Origin: Spartobacteria bacterium
Lineage (GTDB): Bacteria; Verrucomicrobiota; Verrucomicrobiia; Chthoniobacterales; UBA10450
Assembly: GCA_003134785.1 (NCBI GenBank)
Contig: PLCN01000021.1
Location: 317,784 to 381,783 of the forward strand
Direction of reading: 5' to 3'
DNA length: 64,000 nucleotides
Shown here: piece by piece, positions 51,768 to 59,457 of the stretch
Numbering within the stretch: position 1 is the first letter of the stretch
Layout: the number at the start of each line of letters is the position of its first letter
Program-made: the position numbers and the translations under genes
The notes under the pieces: generated by a model
The model's input: the letters and a program-made list of their open reading frames with translations, nothing else
Told to the model about the DNA's origin: nothing
The model's database searches: none

Positions 51768-53147
51768 ATGCAAGTTCTCACTGAAACACGTAGGGAGCCG
51801 GCACGAACGACACTGCAAATCGCTCCGGTCGTTGGCAAAGATATTCTCGAGTTGCTGACGAGCGCAATGTACGTGGATCCGCTGTGTATTTACCGCGAGT
51901 ATGTTCAGAATGCGGCAGATGCCATAGATGAAGCACGTGATGCTCGACTTTTTGGGTCACAAAAGATTCCGCGAATTAACGTCAAACTAGACCTGTCCGC
52001 GCGCCGCATCATCATCCGAGATAATGGTATCGGCATCGCAGCGAACGTTTTCTCTAGAAGATTAACCGCATTAGGAGCGAGCAAAAAGCGCGGCAGCAAG
52101 GCCAGAGGGTTTCGCGGCGTGGGTCGGCTCGCAGGTCTCGCGTACAGCCAGCAGTTGATTTTCCGGTCGAAAGCGAAGGGTGCGCCAATCACACGAGAAA
52201 TTCAATGGGACTGCCGCAAGCTGAAGACATTGCTACGAGATCACTCCTTCAAAGGCGATCTTCATGACGTAATGCGTGAAGTGGTAGCATTCGAAGATAG
52301 TCCCGGAAATTCGGGCGAACATTTTTTTGAGGTCGAACTGCGCGGAGTCAACCGTATTAGAAACGATGTTCTTCTTAACGAGAGCGTCGTGAGAGACTAC
52401 CTTTCTCAGATCGCGCCCCTTCCTTTTGCTAAGGACTTCTCATTTGGAGACATGATTACCGAGAAACTCTCGGCCTATGGTATAGGCGACACTCACAACG
52501 TTTTTTTGAACGAAAGCGATGTACCGCTGACGCGGCCCTTTAATAATCTCTTTCAGGCAAGAAAACAGCAGACAGATAGATTCGACGGCGTCGAGTTCCT
52601 TGAAGTGCCGGGGCTAAGCGGCGATTTGGATGCCGTCGGCTGGATTTTACATCATGGTTACCATGGCGCGTTGCCCGATCGATCTCCGATTCGGGGATTG
52701 CGTCTGCGGTCAGGCAATATGCAAATCGGGAACGCAAATCTCTTCGATGTCGTATTTCCGGAGCCTCGGTTTAACGGCTGGGCGGTAGGAGAAATTCATC
52801 TCATATCAAATAAGCTAGTACCGAATGGCCGGCGAGACGATTTGGAGCAAAGCACTCACCAGCAAAACCTAATCACCCACGTCATGCCCTACGCGAAGAA
52901 AGTCGCGAAGCTGGCTAGGCAAAAATCCATTGAGCGCAATCAGATCGCTCGCCCGAATGGGGCCGAAACGCAGCCCGCATTCAGACTCGCTGCGCTCCTA
53001 ACAAGACGACAGAAGGCTTGGTTGCGAAAACAACCGAAAGCTGCGGCGGCAGCGTATGAACGATTGTTATCACTCCTTTCCAGTCACAGCCGGCCCCGCG
53101 ACATAACCCCCTTAATCAAGCAGGTTCTTGATGATCTTTGCAAATGA
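51768..53147 (+). CDS. GHKL-fold ATPase (HSP90/MutL-like), first copy
   Basis: 459 residues. The Bergerat ATP site is complete: IYREYVQNAADAIDEA (N box, about residue 42), IIIRDNGIGIA (G1, about 85), and GFRGVGRLAGLAYSQ (G2, about 113). The middle domain is HSP90-like in length and the C-terminus is basic and helical. Such ATP-gated clamps often assemble on nucleic acid or client proteins. It starts 2 bases after the radical SAM gene. Its 3' end faces the unknown gene at 53180 from the opposite-strand arm. Confidence 0.85.
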   Translation: MQVLTETRREPARTTLQIAPVVGKDILELLTSAMYVDPLCIYREYVQNAADAIDEARDARLFGSQKIPRINVKLDLSARRIIIRDNGIGIAANVFSRRLTALGASKKRGSKARGFRGVGRLAGLAYSQQLIFRSKAKGAPITREIQWDCRKLKTLLRDHSFKGDLHDVMREVVAFEDSPGNSGEHFFEVELRGVNRIRNDVLLNESVVRDYLSQIAPLPFAKDFSFGDMITEKLSAYGIGDTHNVFLNESDVPLTRPFNNLFQARKQQTDRFDGVEFLEVPGLSGDLDAVGWILHHGYHGALPDRSPIRGLRLRSGNMQIGNANLFDVVFPEPRFNGWAVGEIHLISNKLVPNGRRDDLEQSTHQQNLITHVMPYAKKVAKLARQKSIERNQIARPNGAETQPAFRLAALLTRRQKAWLRKQPKAAAAAYERLLSLLSSHSRPRDITPLIKQVLDDLCK

Positions 53148-53179
53148 TTTGCCGAGAAAGAAGGTCCGCACGCGTGGCA

Positions 53180-53962
53180 TTACGTCCCAGTTATGTTAAT
53201 AGAATCTGGAACGACTTGGCCCTTTTTGTATGCTCGGATCGGTTCTGACAGAATCGACTCCGGCGAGCCCATGGGCAGAGTACATTTGGGATCATGCCCC
53301 TTGCTGAAGACCAGAATTAACGAGCTCATCACGGTTTTATATAGGGCGTGAAAATAGATTTTGCCCGTCATGTTGTGTTCCTGAAGTAATCGCGACAGAA
53401 CCAGACGGATCGCAAGAGAACGAAATCGAATACCGGTTAGGCCTCTAAGCATCTTCTTCTCTTCTTCGGTTGCTGAGTTTTCAACAGCTCGTGTGTATGC
53501 CTGCAGACCGCGGTCGTGCGGCATATATGTCCAAGCGAAAACGAATGCGGTCCGCGGATGGAGAGCTTGTCGGGAAAAATAGCTACGGAGAGCATGCATT
53601 TCGTGGGCAAATGTGTCGGCTGATGAGATGCCGCCGCCTAAGAAATCTAGGAATGTCATGTCGGCAGTCAGTCCAGCGCGGTAATAATCGCTCTTGAGAT
53701 ATTCCCAAACGTCGCAGGCGTGAAACTCTCGGACCTTAAGGGGAAGATCTGAGATGTTGTGTTCCGCTACTTCCAATTTTTTGCGTTCCCAGTCTATGCA
53801 GATCACATTCCGAAGGAGCCTTTGGAGGATGCGAATATCGAGCGCGGCAGCCTCAGGCATCCCTAAATAGGTCAACTCCTGGCGACCCAGAGCCAGTCCT
53901 GCCTTGCGCAATGCTTCTCTGACGAGCGTCTTCTCATCAGACTCTACAAAGCTGGACGTCAT
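53180..53962 (-). CDS. Unknown protein with Rossmann methyltransferase-like pattern
   Basis: About 260 residues from ATG 53962 (MTSSFVESDEKTLVREALRK), directly after the stop of the second GHKL gene. NVICIDWERKKLEVAEHNIS resembles the acidic end of strand 2 in SAM methyltransferases. FHACDVWEYLKSDY and ADMTFLDFLGGGISSADTF resemble strands 3 and 4. A canonical Gly-rich motif I is not clear (YLGMPEAAALDI occupies its place). A three-Cys-motif-partner-type protein is one alternative. Conserved placement in this cluster would decide. Confidence 0.6.
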   Translation of the reverse strand: MTSSFVESDEKTLVREALRKAGLALGRQELTYLGMPEAAALDIRILQRLLRNVICIDWERKKLEVAEHNISDLPLKVREFHACDVWEYLKSDYYRAGLTADMTFLDFLGGGISSADTFAHEMHALRSYFSRQALHPRTAFVFAWTYMPHDRGLQAYTRAVENSATEEEKKMLRGLTGIRFRSLAIRLVLSRLLQEHNMTGKIYFHALYKTVMSSLILVFSKGHDPKCTLPMGSPESILSEPIRAYKKGQVVPDSINITGT

Positions 53963-53966
53963 AGGC

Positions 53967-55637
53967 TTAGCCCATCGCTTCACTCGACTTCATCGCCGCG
54001 CGGATTAAGTCCAGCAATTCTTCGATTTGATCTTTCGTAAGATTGAATTCCTCGAACTTCAAAATCAATTCGGCCACAAGTTTCTGAATGTCCTTCGAAT
54101 CGATCGTTACGGTCGAAGTTGTTCCGGATCGTTTTGAAGTGCCCCCTGTCTTTTTTGTGCCGCCATCCGTGTTCTTGGCCGCGCCGCTCGTTGCTTTTTT
54201 CTTTAGAAGGCTGCGGTAATTTTTGTTAGACTCGAGGCTCTTGACAGCCGCCTTCCATTCCTTTTCCAGGGTGGTGTTGCTCCATTTCTCACCTTCTCTT
54301 TTCTCGATCGCCTGTTGGGCAGTTCGAACGTCGTAGGTGACTTCCCATTCCTCAGCTTTCCCCTCCGCCAGTTTTAATAAAGACGCCGTAGCTTTGGTGA
54401 CCTTGCGAAGAGCGGAGATCTCCTGCGATTTCTGTTCCGCCCTCTCTTCCAAAGTCGTGTAAAAGTTTTGCAGTGATGTGATAAACTCATCATTTACGTC
54501 ACCACGAAGACCGGTGCCGTCGGCGTTTGGCTTGATATCATCATCGACTACATGCACCTCGCCGACGTACCACTTTAGAATTGTCGCGCGGACATTTTCT
54601 GAGTGAATATTCTTTTCGCCGATTGGGCTGTTGACGACGCATAACTGCACGCCTACCAGCTCCTCCTCCACATCGGACACACCGCCAACGCCAGTCTGAT
54701 CAGGATTCTCTGCGACCCAGCCAACTGCTACTGTTTTACCACTTTTTCCATCGAGTTTGATGTTCGTGGGACCGTCGAACAGACTGAGTTCAGGCGGAAT
54801 TTGCTTCTCCACGGGATCTCCATCGAGAAATACCGGTACCGGTAAATATCGCGCTTTTTTGTAGATCGCAGCGATCTGTCGGTAGTATGGACTCTGTTTA
54901 GCCCATGCGATTTGGCAATGTGTTAACAGCTTCGATCGGAGGTCAGTATCCTCAGGGTCTGTGTGCGAGTACAAACGATTCAACTCGTAGGAGCCAACCC
55001 AACGGCGCGGGCCATCGCACCGAATTTCGATCTTTGTACCGTGCTCCTCAAGGGGATGCTCTGCTTCCCCAAACCTAACGCATTCGGGATTGTTGAGGAT
55101 AGCCTCCATCGTAGGATTTCTCGCCATCGTCTTGTACATCTCCGCGACATTTATGATTAGAATACCGCGCGTTGTGCTTTCGAATTGCTGTGAGCTGATT
55201 ATGATTTGTGATCCGCAAGCGATCATCGCCCAAGAGCCAATCCCTCTGAACCCGGTACGTCGCAGCGTAGGATCGGATGATTTACCTGGTGCGAGTCCAA
55301 TCTGAAGAAAACGCTTGAGCTCCTCGGGCGACCTGCCGTTTCCACTGTCGGCGATTGTGAGCTTGCCTGCGCCGCCAACGTCTCGGCTCCGACTGATAAC
55401 GATACCGCGGTCGATAGCCTCGTCCCGCGATGTCTCGGGCAACTCTAGATAGGAGTCGTAGGAATTCTTTGTTAGCTCGCGAAAGACTGAGCCAATCGAT
55501 GTGTGTATATCAGTTGTGAGCTGATATACAAAATTCGAACCGATGTCTTCCAGGCTGTATTTTACGTCGCTCTTCGCCTGAAAGCCGTACTGCTTTAGTA
55601 GGTCGTCGGTTAGATTCGATTGCTTGGTTCTCGCCAT
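53967..55637 (-). CDS. GHKL-fold ATPase (HSP90-like), second copy
   Basis: 556 residues. N box VFRELTKNSYDSYLE (51-65), G1 IADSGNGRSPEEL near 95-107, and G2 TGFRGIGSWAMIACG near 127-141. Sequence outside the ATP site is unlike the 51768 protein, so this is not a simple duplicate. A Lys/Thr/Gly-rich low-complexity linker (KNTDGGTKKTGGTSKRSGTT) separates a short C-terminal helical domain, presumably for partner contacts. It lies 21 bases downstream of the HerA gene and 4 bases before the unknown Rossmann-like gene, so these three form one unit. Confidence 0.85.
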   Translation of the reverse strand: MARTKQSNLTDDLLKQYGFQAKSDVKYSLEDIGSNFVYQLTTDIHTSIGSVFRELTKNSYDSYLELPETSRDEAIDRGIVISRSRDVGGAGKLTIADSGNGRSPEELKRFLQIGLAPGKSSDPTLRRTGFRGIGSWAMIACGSQIIISSQQFESTTRGILIINVAEMYKTMARNPTMEAILNNPECVRFGEAEHPLEEHGTKIEIRCDGPRRWVGSYELNRLYSHTDPEDTDLRSKLLTHCQIAWAKQSPYYRQIAAIYKKARYLPVPVFLDGDPVEKQIPPELSLFDGPTNIKLDGKSGKTVAVGWVAENPDQTGVGGVSDVEEELVGVQLCVVNSPIGEKNIHSENVRATILKWYVGEVHVVDDDIKPNADGTGLRGDVNDEFITSLQNFYTTLEERAEQKSQEISALRKVTKATASLLKLAEGKAEEWEVTYDVRTAQQAIEKREGEKWSNTTLEKEWKAAVKSLESNKNYRSLLKKKATSGAAKNTDGGTKKTGGTSKRSGTTSTVTIDSKDIQKLVAELILKFEEFNLTKDQIEELLDLIRAAMKSSEAMG

Positions 55638-55658
55638 AATCTTTGCCCTGTTGTGTCG

Positions 55659-57032
55659 CTACATCCGCTTGCGAGTCTCGAAAGAAGCTACCTCAACCGT
55701 TTGCGCCCGATTTGCCGATAAAAACAAACACGTCCCGCGCTTCAGGACTGGTAATATTCGAGCTATTTTGTAAGTTTCAAGATTCATTGCCTTCGTCGCT
55801 AGTGCGCGAGCAATGCGATTTTGCGGATCTGCGATTTGGAACACCATTTTGGTAGCGGTGTTTGATATCGCAACTGGCGAAAAATCTTCGGCTTGTTGTG
55901 AGGCAAGAATGAGCCCGACGCCGAACTTGCGACCTTCCCGAAGCAACTGTTCGGTTGGGGCATCGTCGTCGAAAGAAACGCGGTGTGCTTCGTCGATTAC
56001 TGCAAAACATCGCAAAGGTCCGGGTCCTTTTGCCTCGAGGAACGCCAGCATATTCCAAAGCAGGAACTCTGTTACAATGCGTTGCAGAGAGCTCTCCAAG
56101 CCTTTGAGTTTCAAGATTACCGCACGATTCGAGGCTGATAAAATTTGTTGCCAATCGATCACGACCCCAGATGGCCTGAACGTATTAAAAACAAATATTC
56201 CTGATACATGAGACTCTGTCTTCGCTGCCAATTGGCGATTGGGGTGGGTAGGGTCCCGCGAATATGAAGCCAGTTGATCTCGGATGCGCTGAAAGCTCGG
56301 CGGATCGTTAGTCCACGTGCTTGCGACGGACTGATCAATTCCCGCGGCTTGAAGCACATCAAGAACGCTCTGCCGCAAAATAGCGTGCTGCTGAATGCCA
56401 ATTTTTGGGTACACTCGAGCGAAGGTATCCGCCACTCGCTGGGCAACGTTTAACGGCCCGTGGAGATCGAACGGAAACGATTGCAGCGGATTGATGGCGA
56501 CTCCGTTTTTGCTGGCGTCGATCGTTGTCGGTGCCGCGAGCTGCACGAATTCTCGCGGCGAGGAATCGGGAGTAAACCCCTGACCGTAGTCAAAAATAAT
56601 GCTGGGTATTTTCCGTTGGGCAAGTTCGGCAACGAGACACTGAATCGCGTACGTTTTGCCATAGCCACTCTCGCCAAAAATCAGGACGTGCGGGTTGGGC
56701 GAACCGGAATCTGGAAATGGATCCCAATAGACAGTCTCTTTGGTGTCGAGATCCGTTCCGATCAAGATGCCTCGCGATTCATTCGGCGATGCCGATAACC
56801 CATGCAGAACCGCGTGCTTCTCCTCAAGCTGCACGCGTTCGCCTGGATGTGTCTCGCTGCGTACGGCAGTGGAGAAAGAAGCGCCGCCGCCGTAAGTGCC
56901 CATTGTCAAATGGGCTGCGATCGCAGCGACTTGCCGCTCAGAGATTCCAATTTCTGCTGCGATCTGCTGCTTGGAGTCGCCCTTTTTCAAAAGATCGACC
57001 ACCATCTCACGTTGCTCCGGCGTAATGGGCAT
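55659..57032 (-). CDS. HerA/FtsK-type (DUF87) ATPase with N-terminal HTH
   Basis: 457 residues. The first 45, from MPITPEQREMVVDLLKKGDS, form a small helix-turn-helix (QQIAAEIGISERQVAAIAAH). The HerA-like core has Walker A ILIFGESGYGKTYAI-type sequence (GESGYGKT at 120-127), Walker B CFAVIDEAHRVSFDDD, and VGLILASQQAEDFSPVAISN. HerA proteins form hexameric DNA pumps and power several anti-phage systems. It is the first gene of the three-gene minus-strand unit with the second GHKL ATPase and the unknown protein, and is divergent from the SPL-like radical SAM gene 94 bases away. Confidence 0.88.
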   Translation of the reverse strand: MPITPEQREMVVDLLKKGDSKQQIAAEIGISERQVAAIAAHLTMGTYGGGASFSTAVRSETHPGERVQLEEKHAVLHGLSASPNESRGILIGTDLDTKETVYWDPFPDSGSPNPHVLIFGESGYGKTYAIQCLVAELAQRKIPSIIFDYGQGFTPDSSPREFVQLAAPTTIDASKNGVAINPLQSFPFDLHGPLNVAQRVADTFARVYPKIGIQQHAILRQSVLDVLQAAGIDQSVASTWTNDPPSFQRIRDQLASYSRDPTHPNRQLAAKTESHVSGIFVFNTFRPSGVVIDWQQILSASNRAVILKLKGLESSLQRIVTEFLLWNMLAFLEAKGPGPLRCFAVIDEAHRVSFDDDAPTEQLLREGRKFGVGLILASQQAEDFSPVAISNTATKMVFQIADPQNRIARALATKAMNLETYKIARILPVLKRGTCLFLSANRAQTVEVASFETRKRM

Positions 57033-57126
57033 CGGCAGAACATTAAAAACGGGCCGCGTAACAGGTCGAGCATTATCAGCTCAAGCCCAAACACAGTTCC
57101 CCTCCAAAAAGTAGCCGAATCGGCTA

Positions 57127-58245
57127 TTGTTCCCTCGGATGCCGAACAGCAGCTTCAGAAATATTACGGCCGCCTCAGATAGCTTTGAACGGGTCGGCCT
57201 ATGGAAATTGCCGGCACTGATTCAGCAAAATAATTTTGTCCATAAGAGTTTGTCCGAGTGGGCGTTCAACATCGCTGTTGGATGTAGTCATGCATGCCGA
57301 TTTTGTTACGTGCCCAGCGCGGCGACGATAAAACAGGCGCCCACGCTCCGGATGTATGGAGTTTCCGACCCCGATGAGGAATGGGGGGATTACGTCCTTA
57401 TTCGTCGGTGGGATGAGAAGAAATTTATGTCTTCGTTGAACGCGGCAGAGCGATTGCCGCAGAACCGGCTAAAGCGCGATGGCAATCGCGCTGTCATTTA
57501 CTGCAGCACGACCGACCCATATCAAGTAATCCATCATCCCCACCCGCAGCGGCAGCGAGAACTTGCCGAAGCCGCTCGCCACATTGTCGTGAGATCGCTG
57601 GAGCTTATTCGCGATTATTCAAGTTTGAACGTTCGAATCCTGACGCGAAGCCCTCTAGCGCGGTTGGACTTCGACCTCTTTCGGAGTTTTGGTCCTCGAC
57701 TTGTGTTTGGAATGAGCTTGCCGACCACCAGAAACGATTTGTCAAAAATCTATGAACCGAAGGCTCCGGCTCCGAGCCAACGTTTAACAACGCTACAGGC
57801 TGCCAAAGACGCTGGCCTATATGTGTACGTGGCAGTTGCGCCTACATACCCAGAATGTGACGAAACCGATCTGCGCCAAACTCTCGCTGCAGTCCGCGAT
57901 ATAGATCCGATAACTATCTTTCACGAACCGATTAACATTCGGGCGGAAAACGTGGAACGAATTAAGCGAACCGCTGTAAAGACCGGCATTGCTCTCGATA
58001 CTCGCGTTTTCGAAACGCGCGAAACCTGGCAGCATTACGCGATCAACTCGCTGGTCACAGTCTCGAGATTGGCCGCCGATCTTGGCCTTTCCGATCGTCT
58101 TCATTTGTGGCCTGATAAATCGCTAGGCTCGCGGGCATGTGTTTCGCGAATGCCGAATCCGTCGGCTTTCCAGCAATGGCTTGAGCAGTGTTGGAACCGT
58201 GTCAGCGAATGGCCGCCGGCGGCCGTCAGTGGCAGTGCACGATAG
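57127..58245 (+). CDS. Radical SAM protein of the SPL (spore photoproduct lyase-like) family
   Basis: 372 residues. The cluster motif NIAVGCSHACRFCYVPSAAT has Cys at 53, 57 and 60. YCSTTDPYQVIHHPHPQRQR and NVRILTRSPLARLDFDLFRS are typical of the SPL/Rv2578c group. GMSLPTTRNDLSKIYEPKAP matches the substrate-side strand. There is no B12 domain, so it is a different class from the radical SAM protein at 50182. SPL relatives act on nucleic-acid bases. The gene is divergent from the HerA unit and probably shares its promoter region (57033-57126). Confidence 0.85.
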   Translation: MFPRMPNSSFRNITAASDSFERVGLWKLPALIQQNNFVHKSLSEWAFNIAVGCSHACRFCYVPSAATIKQAPTLRMYGVSDPDEEWGDYVLIRRWDEKKFMSSLNAAERLPQNRLKRDGNRAVIYCSTTDPYQVIHHPHPQRQRELAEAARHIVVRSLELIRDYSSLNVRILTRSPLARLDFDLFRSFGPRLVFGMSLPTTRNDLSKIYEPKAPAPSQRLTTLQAAKDAGLYVYVAVAPTYPECDETDLRQTLAAVRDIDPITIFHEPINIRAENVERIKRTAVKTGIALDTRVFETRETWQHYAINSLVTVSRLAADLGLSDRLHLWPDKSLGSRACVSRMPNPSAFQQWLEQCWNRVSEWPPAAVSGSAR

Positions 58246-58315
58246 TTGGCTGGGCGCTGCGGCGAATTACGTTGCGCTAAAGTCGCTTGGGCGCTGTGAA
58301 CCGTGTCGCTGAAGC

Positions 58316-58675
58316 TCAGGGCCGGGAATCGCGTAGCACCATTTGGTAGACACGATCCAAATCGGTTTTCGTGAGGCGCGTTAGGGACGTGAACGCCTTC
58401 TTCATGTTCAAGCGTTCAGCCAGTTCAGGATAATAATCTTCGTTCACCTTTCCCATACGTCGCATTGCGGTTTTGATTGCCGTGATCCGCGAGGCACGCC
58501 ATTGATCTGGGGCTTTGGTTTTGTAACCGGTGGTCTGAATTGCCTTCTGCTGTCGATACCACGCTTCAACAGCGGGCATGTCCGTGGAAAGCAGTGCCTC
58601 GCGTTTAGGAACTTTGAACCGTTTCAATAGGCGCGCTCCCCATTCGCCGTATGCTTCGTTTCGAGACTTGCCCAT
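58316..58675 (-). CDS. C-terminal piece of a DUF4062/TIR-like protein, separated by a TGA
   Basis: 119 residues starting MGKSRNEAYGEWGARLLKRF and rich in basic helices (ITAIKTAMRRMGKVNEDYYP). It is in the same frame as the 221-residue gene upstream. Between them lie one TGA (58748-58750) and 24 sense codons that read SITTAEEHQIGEWIKELAEG. That sequence runs smoothly into this ORF and resembles the ORF6C-like tails that follow such effector domains. It may be translated separately from the ATG at 58675, or be the lost tail of a once longer protein. Confidence 0.6.
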   Translation of the reverse strand: MGKSRNEAYGEWGARLLKRFKVPKREALLSTDMPAVEAWYRQQKAIQTTGYKTKAPDQWRASRITAIKTAMRRMGKVNEDYYPELAERLNMKKAFTSLTRLTKTDLDRVYQMVLRDSRP

Positions 58676-58747
58676 CGTGCCTTCGGCGAGTTCTTTGATC
58701 CACTCGCCAATCTGATGCTCTTCCGCAGTGGTGATGCTGCCTGGGCG

Positions 58748-59413
58748 TCACTCCAACACCGTCTTCATAACAGGTGGACGTTGGTACTGATGAATCTCGT
58801 TTCCGTCGCCAGCGATCTGGATGTTTCCAGTTCCGCGGGCGCTTTGACGAATTGCGGTCTCGGCTGGTTTGCGGCGCGCACGGCCTTTTCGTCCAAGCGG
58901 AAAGTCGTTTAGGACCAGTGCCAGGTGATTCGCGAAGTCGTCGCGGAATCGGCTCCGCGATTGAAACGTCCAGCAGGATCGATGAGCTCTGAGTTGCTCG
59001 CGGAAAGCAGATAATCGCTTGACCTGCTCGATCGACGCACCTGCGGGCAGTGGTTCCAAATCGGAGAAGTAAACCATTACTTTTCTTCCCCGCTTGATAC
59101 CGCGTTGTATTTCTTCAACCGTGCCAGACTCGGCATTTGCCGTCGCCGTACCGATGCGCGACCAAAATATGGCGACGAGAATGTCAGTGGAATCGATCAA
59201 CTGCTTGTTAATCGCGCCCTGGCCTGTTTCCTGAGCATCGGGATAACTGTCAGTGGACCAATGCTGGTGCTTTACCCAAAAGCCTCGCTGCTCGCCGTGT
59301 TGGCAATTCCATTCATCAATTGCCTCCGCGGCCAGCCCGATTTCTTTGGCAACGTCAGTCGGGCCGCACAAGGTCAGCTTGATCAGTTCAACACTGGAAG
59401 TGCCTCCGCTCAT
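58748..59413 (-). CDS. DUF4062/TIR-like effector-domain protein (possibly truncated)
   Basis: 221 residues. The first 165 follow the DUF4062 (TIR-related) layout: IKLTLCGPTDVAKEIGLAAE, STDILVAIFWSRIGTATANA, GTVEEIQRGIKRGRKVMVYF, and a last helix FANHLALVLNDF. It ends with ARGTGNIQIAGDGNEIHQYQ, a Gly/Asn/Gln repeat that usually links to a further domain. Here a TGA follows instead, and a matching C-terminal domain continues in frame. Proteins of this type are widespread defence or signalling effectors. It starts 45 bases after the large methylase-helicase gene. Confidence 0.72.
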   Translation of the reverse strand: MSGGTSSVELIKLTLCGPTDVAKEIGLAAEAIDEWNCQHGEQRGFWVKHQHWSTDSYPDAQETGQGAINKQLIDSTDILVAIFWSRIGTATANAESGTVEEIQRGIKRGRKVMVYFSDLEPLPAGASIEQVKRLSAFREQLRAHRSCWTFQSRSRFRDDFANHLALVLNDFPLGRKGRARRKPAETAIRQSARGTGNIQIAGDGNEIHQYQRPPVMKTVLE

Positions 59414-59457
59414 TCGTAATTACGTCCGCTCCTTCAAAGCTAGGTCGGTGTGGCCGT

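Noticed and set aside
58748-58750. TGA as a selenocysteine codon
   Set aside because: No SECIS-like hairpin or catalytic context is visible, and the family does not use selenocysteine.
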